From assembly GCF_008107625.1 (NCBI RefSeq), contig NZ_SDKK01000030.1:1-51252 (forward strand): a DNA stretch of 51,252 bases, given 5' to 3'. The DNA comes from Zoogloea oleivorans (GTDB lineage Bacteria > Pseudomonadota > Gammaproteobacteria > Burkholderiales > Rhodocyclaceae). The notes below the pieces were generated by a model. It was not told where the DNA came from. It searched no databases and worked only from the letters and a program-made list of their open reading frames with translations. The translations under genes and the position numbers were made by a program. This document shows, one piece after another, positions 31,003 to 39,490 of the stretch. The number at the start of each line of letters is the position of its first letter. Positions within the stretch are counted from its first letter, which is position 1.

Positions 31003-31496
31003 GACAGACGCACCTAAAGCCACAGTTCGTTGAGTTCATCCCTGACCAGTTAGACGACGGCGTGCTGTACATCAGCGAGCGGTTTCGGACCTGCTCCCAC
31101 AAGTGTTGTTGTGGATGTGGAGACGAGGTTGTCCTGCCCCTATCCCCGGCAGAGTGGCAGTTGAGTCGCGACGGCGACTTTGTCTCACTTTGGCCATCGG
31201 TGGGCAACTGGGACTACCCGTGTAGATCTCACTACGTGATTCGCCGAAATCAGGTGCGCTGGGCCGCTTCGATGACAGAGCATCAGATTAGGCGAGTCAA
31301 GCAACGAGACGAGGTCGCCCTGCGGTTGCAGATCAATGCCAACAACACTACGCGCGCCACCGGCGCCGTCGGAACATCGGCGCCATCCATCTCTGCCGAC
31401 GCATCAGGAGCGCCATCAGGCATATCGTTATCGAACACACCTAGCCTGAGCATCTGGAAGTGGATACGAAGCCTTTGGGGCTCTGGAAGCGGCTGA
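30999..31496 (+). CDS. DUF6527-like protein of ubiquitin-like operon
   Basis: The 165-residue product has a cysteine cluster (CSHKCCCGCGDEVVL), then LSPAEWQLSRDGDFVSLWPS and NWDYPCRSHYVIRRNQVRW, the pattern of DUF6527 proteins found next to multiubiquitin and E1 genes. Such proteins are proposed peptidases that process or remove the modifier; I cannot confirm catalytic residues. The ATG overlaps the E1 stop, so translation is coupled. The last 60 residues are low-complexity Ser/Thr/Ala followed by an amphipathic end (SIWKWIRSLWGS) that may bind membrane. Confidence 0.78.
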   Translation: MRQTHLKPQFVEFIPDQLDDGVLYISERFRTCSHKCCCGCGDEVVLPLSPAEWQLSRDGDFVSLWPSVGNWDYPCRSHYVIRRNQVRWAASMTEHQIRRVKQRDEVALRLQINANNTTRATGAVGTSAPSISADASGAPSGISLSNTPSLSIWKWIRSLWGSGSG

Positions 31497-31911
31497 TGGA
31501 TTCGCGGCGGGCCCAGCATCATTCGTCGTCGGTACCGCGGGCGTGAGGTCCGCTGGCCGATTCCGTCACACAGCGCCGGGGCGCTGAGGGCAGAGTCGGT
31601 TCCAGCTAATTCCGTCGTCGAGAATCGGTTGTTTAAGGAGCCACCGGGTGAGCATCACCGTCGAGTGACTGGTTGAATCCGCCCTGAGAAGCTGCCAGTC
31701 AGCCCACGAGAGCGCAGTAGCCGGTTTTGGCCGGGTGCTGTCCTTTACTCATGACAAATGCAGTCATTGAAGGCGATTAGCGGCTGACTACTTCTTGGAC
31801 ACGCTGTATAAGCCGTATCCCAACTATCCGAGTCAGAAAAACGCCATCCTCATTGACTGAGATCGGCTTTCAACCTGCCAGAAAATCCACCCCGTAGATA
31901 ATTGCTAACAA
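31497..31911. other. Non-coding stretch with a gene remnant
   Basis: 31771-31860 on the plus strand encodes ADYFLDTLYKPYPNYPSQ followed by KNAILID and a stop, a coherent C-terminal tail preceded at once by a stop codon. It looks like the last 28 codons of a lost gene of unknown family. The rest has no recognisable content. Confidence 0.4.
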
Positions 31912-32451
31912 ATGGAAGAATTAAAACCTTTTGATGAGCTGCTTCAGCCTGACGAGCGTTGGCAACACTTCGTGTTTCAAAATTCTAGTACAGGGAACAT
32001 AGAGCAGTCCTCGCTCAGAGCCCGCTATGACGTAATCGCATCCATCGAACTTCATTCTTTGGTTCCAGAAGACATTCAGAGCGAGTATGTCACTGCAAAA
32101 ATGCTTTGCGTGTATGCATGGCTTTATTACCCATTCCATCAGTCCGCAGAACAGAAGGCCTTCTCTACGCTAGAGATGGCACTAGCGCAAAAATATCCAG
32201 CAGCGAAGAAAGATGGGCTCAAAAAATTACTCATTCGAGCCATTAGCCAGGGAGTTATTTCAGATCAAGGTTTCAGTCACATTCAGCTGAATACTGATGA
32301 CCCAATGAAGTACACACGGATGCTCCCAGAGATCATTCCATCATTGCGGAACGCCATTGCTCACGGGGAACCCATCCTGCACCCAAATTCAGTATTTACT
32401 GTTCGAAACTGTGCAGAGATAATTAATCAGCTCTACGCTCAATCAACATGA
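31912..32451 (+). CDS. HEPN-like unknown protein
   Basis: I do not recognise a named family for this 179-residue helical protein. Near the C-terminus LRNAIAHGEPI has the R-N-(3)-H spacing that marks the active loop of HEPN-type ribonucleases, and helices before and after fit that fold. HEPN proteins act as RNA-cutting toxins or in phage defence, usually with a nucleotidyltransferase or antitoxin partner; none is adjacent. It is convergent with the inner TniQ gene, 116 bases away. Lower GC than its neighbours suggests separate origin. Confidence 0.55.
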   Translation: MEELKPFDELLQPDERWQHFVFQNSSTGNIEQSSLRARYDVIASIELHSLVPEDIQSEYVTAKMLCVYAWLYYPFHQSAEQKAFSTLEMALAQKYPAAKKDGLKKLLIRAISQGVISDQGFSHIQLNTDDPMKYTRMLPEIIPSLRNAIAHGEPILHPNSVFTVRNCAEIINQLYAQST

Positions 32452-32567
32452 TTGCTCTACTTTGTCTTGGGAGCAGCACCTCTCTAGGCGGAACGGCAGG
32501 TAAGCGATTGGAGCCCGATTGAGCTCCGCTGGCCAACGACCGATATGGCCGAGCAGCAGAACTATGC

Positions 32568-33932
32568 TTAAGTTTCAGCCTTTTTTTGATACTCCGCCAA
32601 TACGGTTTGTGTCGCGTGGCGAATCACAGGGTCTGCAAACGTAAGTCCATTTTTCTCCAGTTCAGCCCACATTTTCCTCCGGCTGATTGGTTTAAGTTCG
32701 GTAAGCATCTCTTGAACGATCTCCTTCGCTTTCGCAATCCTTGCCTCGCGTTTTGCGGTAACCCGGCTCGCAGAGGCACGTTTGTGCTTGTCCGATATTG
32801 CTCGGGTGAGTTCAGGAAAGTTATAGTTTAGAAATCTTCTATTGACTCCCAATAGTTCTGCAACTGATCTTTGAGTAGGTGCCGCATCACTATCAAGGCA
32901 GGCAATGAGGAAATTTTTGATCCCCGCCATTTCAGCCTCGCTACGTTTGACTTTCTTGCATCTATGAACCAGCGGGTAGTCCTCGATCTGATCCGCAATA
33001 TCTTTAGGGATGTCTCTACTCAGAAACTCCAGTGGCGAGGACTTTAGCCGAAAGCATAGCTCTAGAAACAGGTCGATCCTCGGCTTACTCTGCATGTCTG
33101 CCCAGCAGCAGATAACGTTTTTATTGAATCCTAGGCGCATCTCGAAGCGCTTCATATTGCCGTTGTTTACGGCGTTACAGTAGCTTTCCAGACGATTGGC
33201 GAAATGCTGCTGGGTTGCTTTCGAAGAAATGGTTGGGCCGGCAGCGATCATTTCTTCAAGTGCCATAGTTTTGAATTTATCGTGAAGGGAAATATGCGGT
33301 ACTTTATCCATCGTATCCTTGGAGGATGAAGTGCCTAGCCATCCACCGCAATGTGTGCAGTAGCCTAATGAAGCGTGTTGAGCGATAAAAAGTTGCTGTT
33401 TTTCGCAACGTGGACACCTTTGTTCAAGGGGGGCATGATGAGTTGTGCAAATGGTTGCGGAGCGAAGGAACCATATGAGCGGGTAGTAAATCCCTTCCTT
33501 TGACTTTTCAAAGGTGTCCAGACATTGGGGGCAAAAAGCGACATGGTCTCGCAGCAAGGCTGAACCTTTCGGGTCAAGGATGTCTTTCCAAGCAGTGAAG
33601 GTGAGGTTAAGCAGGTTTTTTTGAAGCGTTAGCCGTTCAAGAGCATGGCTGAATATAGCCGCGTAACTGGTGTATGAATTGATTGTCTTGGAATTGGTGT
33701 TGTTGAAGCTGGTGGCAGATGTGTCAAGGCGAATGCCTGTTATCGGAATAAGTACATCCCTTACCAGGTGAGCTGGTTTGACCACATGTTTGCCGGCAAG
33801 GCGGGTCAAATAGGAGATCAATGCTTCGCATTTTGTTGTTCCAACACCGATAGGATTTAGCGATACCAATTTTGAGCGTGCAGGTATCACTATCGATGGC
33901 ACCGCAAAGTCGTCCAGAAGTTCAAGCTGCAT
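32568..33932 (-). CDS. tniQ: TniQ-family targeting protein of inner transposon
   Basis: The 454-residue product carries the TniQ zinc finger in two parts: CPQCLDTFEKSKEGIYYPLI with CTTHHAPLEQRCPRC, then CTHCGGWLG. The C-terminal part has HTH-like segments (RSVAELLGVNRRFLNYNFPE). TniQ/TnsD proteins recognise target DNA and recruit TnsC. Length lies between short TniQ (about 350-400) and TnsD (about 500), so it may bind DNA by itself. The ATG at 33932 follows GGAGGAATTCCCT, overlapping the TnsC stop by 11 bases. Confidence 0.85.
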   Translation of the reverse strand: MQLELLDDFAVPSIVIPARSKLVSLNPIGVGTTKCEALISYLTRLAGKHVVKPAHLVRDVLIPITGIRLDTSATSFNNTNSKTINSYTSYAAIFSHALERLTLQKNLLNLTFTAWKDILDPKGSALLRDHVAFCPQCLDTFEKSKEGIYYPLIWFLRSATICTTHHAPLEQRCPRCEKQQLFIAQHASLGYCTHCGGWLGTSSSKDTMDKVPHISLHDKFKTMALEEMIAAGPTISSKATQQHFANRLESYCNAVNNGNMKRFEMRLGFNKNVICCWADMQSKPRIDLFLELCFRLKSSPLEFLSRDIPKDIADQIEDYPLVHRCKKVKRSEAEMAGIKNFLIACLDSDAAPTQRSVAELLGVNRRFLNYNFPELTRAISDKHKRASASRVTAKREARIAKAKEIVQEMLTELKPISRRKMWAELEKNGLTFADPVIRHATQTVLAEYQKKAET

Positions 33933-35097
33933 AGGGAATTCCTCCAACTCGGTCTCTACTTGGGCCTCGTTTGCCTGGCCGATTTGATCCCTTGCGTGAT
34001 TTCTGGCTCTTGGTTGAATTGCTGTCCCCGGTGGGGAAGTTGTCAGTTATTACAGTCAATGAAGGCGTGACGGATAGTCCAAGTTCTAACGTCAGTACGT
34101 CATCCTTGATGTCTTCAAGTTGCTTTTCACCCAGTTTGGCTTCTTCCAGCATGAGCTTTAACAGCTTGTTGGGAATCCGTGAGCCTTGAAGAATTTCTCG
34201 AGTAAGCACTTGCTCATCACTCATGAGCGCCCTCCACTGAGCGCGGTTGAACCACTTCTTCAGCAGGCCAATGTTCCCAAGGGAAAACTGATAGAAATAG
34301 TCGAGGTGATTGATGAGGCCATCTTCTTTGTCGATCGGCATTGCCTCGAGAAGGGTGTGAACGCTGTTTCGGAAGGAAATGCAATGAGGATTGGATGGGT
34401 CGAGCAGTTCCGAAACGAGGTATCTCGAAAAATGAGTTACCTCTGTTCGGCGAGTTAGTTGCCCGTTTAGCTGAAGGATTCCTAGCAGCGAGTAGTCTCC
34501 CGCCAAAATGATCGGGATTTTTAGCTCTTGTGCGACACTTTTGATCAGTTCGAACTGTACCCGGGGGGGGAGTGAGCTCTTGGTAATGAGCAAATGACCT
34601 GCTTCGTCCAGCAAAAGGAATTTTGTTTTTCTCGACGCAAAGGCATTGCGCACTGCTCTGCGGAGTTCCTCGCGGACAAGTGATCGTATGTTGAGAATAG
34701 TTTCTTCATCTAACATGGCCTCCGGGCGAAGAATTACTTTCTTCCGGATCAGGACATCGTTAAATTTCTCCAATAACCGGGAGAAGAAGTCTTTCCAGTT
34801 GAAGTTTCCATCTTGCGGGGCTGTTACCTGAGAGTAGATGACCGGGATGAACCCTGGGTCTTCCTCCATTTCCTTTGCGTAATGTGTGAGGATTTCAGCT
34901 TCGATTCGTTTCAGCAACGTTGATTTTCCGCAGCCGGATGGGCCTACCAGAATGTGTAACTCTTCAACGTTCTCGGGCTCTTGCTCAACGATCCACATCA
35001 GGCTGGTGTAGGCATCTGAGAGTTTCAGATGGGATATCCGTTTCTTTGCATATATGCGGATAGCTGCGATCGCCGCAGCCTTTTTTTCGTTATCCAT
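33922..35097 (-). CDS. tnsC: TnsC-type AAA+ ATPase of inner transposon
   Basis: The 391-residue protein has Walker A VGPSGCGKSTLLKRIEAEIL, Walker B KFLLLDEAGHLL and a sensor region IPIILAGDYSLL. TnsC/TniB proteins form filaments on target DNA and pass the insertion decision to the transposase. The start lies two bases after the TnsAB stop. The C-terminal tail is polar, rich in Ser, Lys and Arg. It is smaller than the outer TnsC (543 residues) and shares little sequence with it. Confidence 0.88.
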   Translation of the reverse strand: MDNEKKAAAIAAIRIYAKKRISHLKLSDAYTSLMWIVEQEPENVEELHILVGPSGCGKSTLLKRIEAEILTHYAKEMEEDPGFIPVIYSQVTAPQDGNFNWKDFFSRLLEKFNDVLIRKKVILRPEAMLDEETILNIRSLVREELRRAVRNAFASRKTKFLLLDEAGHLLITKSSLPPRVQFELIKSVAQELKIPIILAGDYSLLGILQLNGQLTRRTEVTHFSRYLVSELLDPSNPHCISFRNSVHTLLEAMPIDKEDGLINHLDYFYQFSLGNIGLLKKWFNRAQWRALMSDEQVLTREILQGSRIPNKLLKLMLEEAKLGEKQLEDIKDDVLTLELGLSVTPSLTVITDNFPTGDSNSTKSQKSRKGSNRPGKRGPSRDRVGGIPYAA

Positions 35098-35099
35098 GT

Positions 35100-37781
35100 T
35101 TAGAAATCCTCCAGCAGTTCCGCCGGTATATCCGGTGTGATGGAAATTGAAGTCACAGGGCGTTCAGGAAATTCCAATGTTTCTTGTTTCGTGCTTCCCT
35201 TCAGGTTGGTGGCTGCACGAACAGTTGCGCTTTCGTGATCCTGTAGCCGTTGCATATGAAGTACTTCCTCGGCTTCTGCGCTTTGCAGGAATGACGCGAG
35301 TGTCTTGGCATTGATTGGGATGGTTGTTCCGGTGAACTTCGCCTTCAGGCGAAGGTGATTCGTTGCGATCCGGATTTGCTTCTCGGTGTATTGCTGGAAA
35401 ATCGCGTAATACTCTGAGAAGCATTTCTGCCAGCAACCTTGGATAAAGGCATAGGCAATAGCGTAGTTGTCGGGGTCGTATCTGACATCAACGCGCGAAC
35501 GTAATACCCCCGGGGCATCCATGGCAGTACAGTGATACCAGAGGTAGTTGATCTTTACCCCTTGTGGCCCAACCTTTGCATCGCCTTTGTTGGTGCTTGG
35601 GCATGTCTCAATGATGAACTCTTCGTTGTAGACATAGAGTGCATGCTGGCGAGAGCCAAAGGTTTTCATCCCATTGATGAAGGCCGAGGCTGGGCTTTCC
35701 CCTAGTGTTGTGTGAACGTTGCCGTGGTAAATGTCATTGAAGTAGCTGTTCAGTCGGAGTGCCAGTCGTTCATAAGTCCAAATTGCTTTCAACGTGGGAT
35801 CCACATCGGCGCCAACGGAGCGCGGGTTCATGTCGTTCGTCGCGCCAGCGAGATTAGAGATGAACTGCTCAAACGTGGTGCCGAATAGCCTCTCTATGAC
35901 GGCCCCGAACTTGGCTTTTGACTTGGGGCGCGATTTTTTGTGGCTCTTTAGCAGCCCAAGTAGCTTTTCAAAATATGTTGAATTGAATTCGGATGCATTG
36001 TCGACGACAGTAACGTGTGGGATTCGACCATGCCGTCTCACGCACTCGCGTATCACCATCATGCAGCTACGATACGAGGGAGGATCGAAACTGAGATAAA
36101 AGGCTAGTACATACCTACTGTAGGCATCTATCAGTAGAGTGAGCCACACCGTTTCAAGGAGATATTTCCCGGATTTGTCCTTAACCTTGATCGGAAGCGG
36201 ACTGTGATCAATGTGCCCGATATGAAATGGCCGATTGCCGTGTCGAGGGGTGGTGTATTCAAGTACGAGATAAGGTGGCTCATCGGTATATGCTGCTTTT
36301 TCACCAACGCGCTTCTTTGTCTGCGCATGAGACTCGTGCTGTTTGATGATTTTTTGAAACGTCTTGAGGCTTACAGGAGTAACCCCCTCGGCCTCACAAT
36401 CATTGGCATACATCCCATGGCACAGAACGGCTGATCGCTGTGCGTCATTCTCCCAGTAGTCCTCGTATGCTTTGATCGCCAAGTCATATGCTCGCGGGTC
36501 ACATTTTTGTGAGTGATTTCCCTGCGTGCCGTTCAGATTGTGGATCAGTCCGATATACCCGTTGCCGAACTTCTGTTCTGCGGCCCTGTAATTTGCAAGC
36601 CAGTATGCTTTGGCCCGATTAGAACGACTGATAAAAGGGTTTTTCTTGTCTGGTGTACCAAATAAAATTTGGAAGCAGTAGTTGGCGATTTTTAGACGGG
36701 ACGTAGGGGTGGTTCTAAGGATTTCAGCCACCAAGGTAGCGCGTTCGTCTTCGTCATCATTTCCTGGTACCAATTTTCCAGTACGGGCGAGTTCCGTTAG
36801 TTGGTCTTCATTGAGTTCAACGATGATGGGGGAGCTCTCATCAGTCATGGGCATGGCGCTGATGCCATGATCGCCAATATTTACCACTCGCCAGGGCCGG
36901 CCATCCCAGCTAAACGTTCGGCCCGGTATGGCCTTAAATCCGGTAATTCCAGGGGTTCTTAAACCCACGCTGGTTCTGGCAACTACTTGATACGCTTGGG
37001 CGTTGATCGCATTTGCGAAGAGAAGGGCCTTATCGGGGTCAGAAATTCGGTTTTTCAGGAAATCAAAGTAGATTTTCTTTGTGACGATGAGTCCGTAAAG
37101 GCTGTCGGAATCCACTGCATCTTCGCCTTCAAGGAGTTCGCTCACTGTTAGCCAATTGCTTTTTGCGAGACGCTTTTCAAGCTTGCTTTGCGCATCCGGT
37201 GCGATACGCAAATTTTTTGGATCGACAATTAGGTAGTCGGCGAAAAACTCGTAGTTCTCAAGTGCGATCCAGTTGTTCTCACTGCTGGAGCGAACAATGA
37301 ATCGGCAGCCCAGCTTTTCAGCGGCGGCTTCCCCGGGGGGGCTGCGCCATCTACCTTGTCCATCCAGTTGGTAACGATTGGGTTGTGCCTCAGCAAGCTT
37401 GAGGAGTTCTTCCTCTGTTTTGCACTCAACGAAGGCAAAGTAATCCCTACAAACCTGAAAAATGTCAGGGGTTATGTCTGGGTGAACAAGTTTCCCATTT
37501 GCGTTGATGTAACTGATTCGAAGCTTGCAAGGTTGCGGGTAAAACTCAAGAACTTGGTCATTGTTGTCATAGTCCTCAAAGGTCGCGTACTCGGTGTTGA
37601 ACGCTTCCGCTTCAAGTACAAAGCCCATCTTTCGCGAGCAAAATCGGCAGGGAGTGTTCTTGATGCCGGTGTTAACCGACCGGGTAGGTGCGTTCGCACG
37701 TATCCATCGAATGCGCGCGCGCGCTTCCGGTTTAATCCCGAGTCGATCGAAATGTTCCTCAAGCAAATTGTCATCCAACAT
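35100..37781 (-). CDS. tnsAB: TnsA-TnsB fusion transposase of inner transposon
   Basis: Residues about 45-190 (from the ATG at 37781) form a TnsA-type endonuclease: Glu64 in AFNTEYATFEDY, Asp106 in HPDITPDIF, and E-x-K at 119-121 in FAFVECKT. A TnsB-type DDE integrase follows, with first Asp in HIGHIDHSP, second in TVVDNASEFNSTYF and Glu in KFGAVIERLFGTTFEQF. Fused TnsAB occurs in some Tn7-like groups, including type I-B CRISPR-associated ones; fusion permits cut-and-paste in one protein. A TTG start at 37847 would add 22 residues including a CAKC pair, but lacks a ribosome binding site. Confidence 0.87.
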   Translation of the reverse strand: MLDDNLLEEHFDRLGIKPEARARIRWIRANAPTRSVNTGIKNTPCRFCSRKMGFVLEAEAFNTEYATFEDYDNNDQVLEFYPQPCKLRISYINANGKLVHPDITPDIFQVCRDYFAFVECKTEEELLKLAEAQPNRYQLDGQGRWRSPPGEAAAEKLGCRFIVRSSSENNWIALENYEFFADYLIVDPKNLRIAPDAQSKLEKRLAKSNWLTVSELLEGEDAVDSDSLYGLIVTKKIYFDFLKNRISDPDKALLFANAINAQAYQVVARTSVGLRTPGITGFKAIPGRTFSWDGRPWRVVNIGDHGISAMPMTDESSPIIVELNEDQLTELARTGKLVPGNDDEDERATLVAEILRTTPTSRLKIANYCFQILFGTPDKKNPFISRSNRAKAYWLANYRAAEQKFGNGYIGLIHNLNGTQGNHSQKCDPRAYDLAIKAYEDYWENDAQRSAVLCHGMYANDCEAEGVTPVSLKTFQKIIKQHESHAQTKKRVGEKAAYTDEPPYLVLEYTTPRHGNRPFHIGHIDHSPLPIKVKDKSGKYLLETVWLTLLIDAYSRYVLAFYLSFDPPSYRSCMMVIRECVRRHGRIPHVTVVDNASEFNSTYFEKLLGLLKSHKKSRPKSKAKFGAVIERLFGTTFEQFISNLAGATNDMNPRSVGADVDPTLKAIWTYERLALRLNSYFNDIYHGNVHTTLGESPASAFINGMKTFGSRQHALYVYNEEFIIETCPSTNKGDAKVGPQGVKINYLWYHCTAMDAPGVLRSRVDVRYDPDNYAIAYAFIQGCWQKCFSEYYAIFQQYTEKQIRIATNHLRLKAKFTGTTIPINAKTLASFLQSAEAEEVLHMQRLQDHESATVRAATNLKGSTKQETLEFPERPVTSISITPDIPAELLEDF

Positions 37782-37855
37782 CTCTGGTATTTCCCTCTCA
37801 AGCGCCAAGTTCAACGAACATTTGGCGCAGTGAACAAATTTGAACAAAGAGGGAA

Positions 37856-37884
37856 TTGACGGGCCGCGTGGCGACTCGTAGACT
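37856..37884 (+). promoter_or_regulatory. Strong sigma-70-type promoter reading away from tnsAB
   Basis: TTGACG at 37856-37861 and TAGACT at 37879-37884 stand 17 bases apart, an ideal spacing. It points rightward, opposite to tnsAB, and no protein gene lies downstream before a terminator 40 bases on. Confidence 0.55.
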
Positions 37885-37890
37885 TGATCC

Positions 37891-37959
37891 GTGTAAAGAG
37901 AAGTCTTGGTACCCCCAAGTCAAGAAGCGCCATGGCCTGCCAGCCTTGGCGCTTTTTTT
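37891..37959 (+). ncRNA. Candidate small RNA of inner transposon, about 69 nt
   Basis: Between the promoter at 37856 and the terminator ending at 37959 a transcript of about 69 bases is predicted. It has one internal hairpin (CTTGG-TACCC-CCAAG near 37905-37920) before the terminator stem. No ribosome binding site and start codon with a reasonable frame occur. It lies between the divergent-side Gp16-like gene and tnsAB. No known family is recognised. Confidence 0.45.
37925..37959 (+). terminator. Rho-independent terminator reading rightward
   Basis: AAGCGCCA at 37925-37932 pairs with TGGCGCTT at 37947-37954, followed by a run of seven T. On the opposite strand there is no T run, so it acts for rightward transcripts only. 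Confidence 0.75.
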
Positions 37960-38018
37960 CTATTCCTTCATTGTTGTTTCCTTAGGTCGGTTGAAATTGG
38001 CTGTTTCAAGATTGCTGG

Positions 38019-38201
38019 CTAAGTCTTTTTCAGCCCGAGTGCCACCGCGATTAAGTGGGATTGCCCGCGCAAACACTTCCGTTTTCCTTGGGTCACTTGA
38101 TAAACGAGGCCTGGGCTGAAGCCATGGTCGTGCGCCCAGCGGACGATGGTGATTCCGTTGTCGCGAAACCACTCGCGTACTTGATTTGCGTTCAGCACCA
38201 T
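38019..38201 (-). CDS. Gp16-like (BcepMu gp16 family) HTH protein
   Basis: The 60-residue product matches the BcepMu gp16-type DNA-binding family: QVREWFRDNGITIVRWAHDH, then GFSPGLVYQVTQGKRKCLRG and QSHLIAVALGLK. These occur in transposable phages and Tn7-like elements as likely regulators of the transposase operon. It is on the same strand as tnsAB, 170 bases upstream, with the candidate small RNA between them. Confidence 0.75.
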   Translation of the reverse strand: MVLNANQVREWFRDNGITIVRWAHDHGFSPGLVYQVTQGKRKCLRGQSHLIAVALGLKKT

Positions 38202-38398
38202 GTTTTTGGACCCCGTGATGCCGGTCGCAAATGCCTTGCTCCTGTCCCTGATCCTAGGCCAAGGCAGCTATCCGAATCCCGTATTTCGTTTGCGCAACAG
38301 GCCACGCCAAAAACCTCATGCAACTCGAACAACCTATGTTTTAGCGGTTGCACAGGTATCATTCAACGCCATTGCAATACGTTATTTCATGACACCTG

Positions 38399-39274
38399 AT
38401 GGTCAAAACTCGAACGACTCTTGATAAATCAATAAAAAAGAGGCGGCCTGGTGGGGGTAACAAGCCCAAGGACCAGCTGGACCGATTTATTCCGAAGCTC
38501 TGGTACTGGATCGTGAAATCCCGATGCGACTGGAGCGATTCGGACCTAAATATTGCGTTTATCCCAGACAAGGACGGCAATCCTCGTGATCGCACGAATC
38601 GAACGCGAACATTCGAAGGAATCAGAAAACGCGGTGTAGCTCCGTCCTCGGCAAAGAAGAAGCATCACTCGCGTGACTTTGATCTTGTGGAGAGCGTCGA
38701 TGCACACCCATTTTTCCGAGGTACTGCCCGGGTAATGAGTAGCCCTTTCTGGCGATTGCTCAAGGAAGCGCCTGGAGATACAAGCGCATCTATTAGGCTC
38801 GTTGATGAGTGCCTTGCCCATTTCGCACTCGAGCGTGTTTCGGCATGGGAGGCGCTGATATTGCTTGTCGGGTGCGAAAGAACTGACCCTGTCGAAAAGC
38901 GCCATGGACTCAAAGAGGGCGATGTAAGTGCGTTTGAAGTTCTTATGCAAAGGGCCACTTCAACGTTGCTGATCGACCTTGATCTTCTGTGCTTATTTGG
39001 CGCTATGTATCGCGAGGCCTGCCTCAGCTTTCTTCCTGCTGAAGCCGAGTTACTCGGTCACTATTTTGAAATCACTCTGCAGCAATTTTGCGATCAGAAA
39101 TTTCCTCCGGAAATACTGGATTGGCTCGCCGATATAGCTCGAAATCGGGTGCTCTATGGGAAGCGTGATTACTTCCCGCCAACAGGTGGCGTCGATGTGG
39201 TTTCCGAAATATGGAAAGGAAAGTCGTTAGTCATCCGGCCTTGTGCACGTGGTACAACAGTTGAGACGCCGTAA
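38399..39274 (+). CDS. Unknown 291-residue protein near right end of inner transposon
   Basis: I do not recognise a family. The N-terminus is strongly basic (KTRTTLDKSIKKRRPGGGNK), suggesting nucleic acid binding, and is followed by FIPKLWYWIVKSRCDWSDSDLN. The rest is mainly helical (ECLAHFALERVSAWEALILLVG, LLCLFGAMYREACLSFLPAE). It reads toward the right end, divergent from the transposition operon, and stops 216 bases from the end. Genes in this position in Tn7 relatives may serve regulation or targeting; no function is claimed. Confidence 0.65.
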   Translation: MVKTRTTLDKSIKKRRPGGGNKPKDQLDRFIPKLWYWIVKSRCDWSDSDLNIAFIPDKDGNPRDRTNRTRTFEGIRKRGVAPSSAKKKHHSRDFDLVESVDAHPFFRGTARVMSSPFWRLLKEAPGDTSASIRLVDECLAHFALERVSAWEALILLVGCERTDPVEKRHGLKEGDVSAFEVLMQRATSTLLIDLDLLCLFGAMYREACLSFLPAEAELLGHYFEITLQQFCDQKFPPEILDWLADIARNRVLYGKRDYFPPTGGVDVVSEIWKGKSLVIRPCARGTTVETP

Positions 39275-39329
39275 AGTCATTCCAGACAACGCATACGCCT
39301 AACTTGAAGGGAGTGGTTCGGAAAGGCCC

Positions 39330-39490
39330 GTCTCACATTGCGACAAACTGCAACGAAATACCGTTGGTTTTGACAAACTGCAATTTATTGATAAAGTGGT
39401 CCGCAAATAGCCAAGACAAAAGCGCAGGATTACACTGAAAACTGCAAGGAATTGATTCCGAATCGATGCAAAACAATGCTTCCTGTCTCA
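39330..39490 (-). repeat. Right end of inner element with repeated boxes
   Basis: ACAAACTGCAA occurs at 39343-39353 and again at 39373-39383, with a weaker copy (AAAACTGCAA) at 39438-39447 and ATGCAAAAC at 39466-39474. The end itself is CCTGTCTCA. These match the TTGCAGT boxes of the left end in inverted direction and are likely TnsB sites. An extra GTCTCA at 39330-39335, directly before the first box, imitates a second terminus. Confidence 0.7.

Noticed and set aside
32568-39490. CRISPR array or cas genes that would make the inner element a CRISPR-associated transposon
   Set aside because: No regularly spaced direct repeats of 28-37 bases and no Cas-like proteins were seen anywhere in the window; the repeats at the ends are short TnsB-type boxes.
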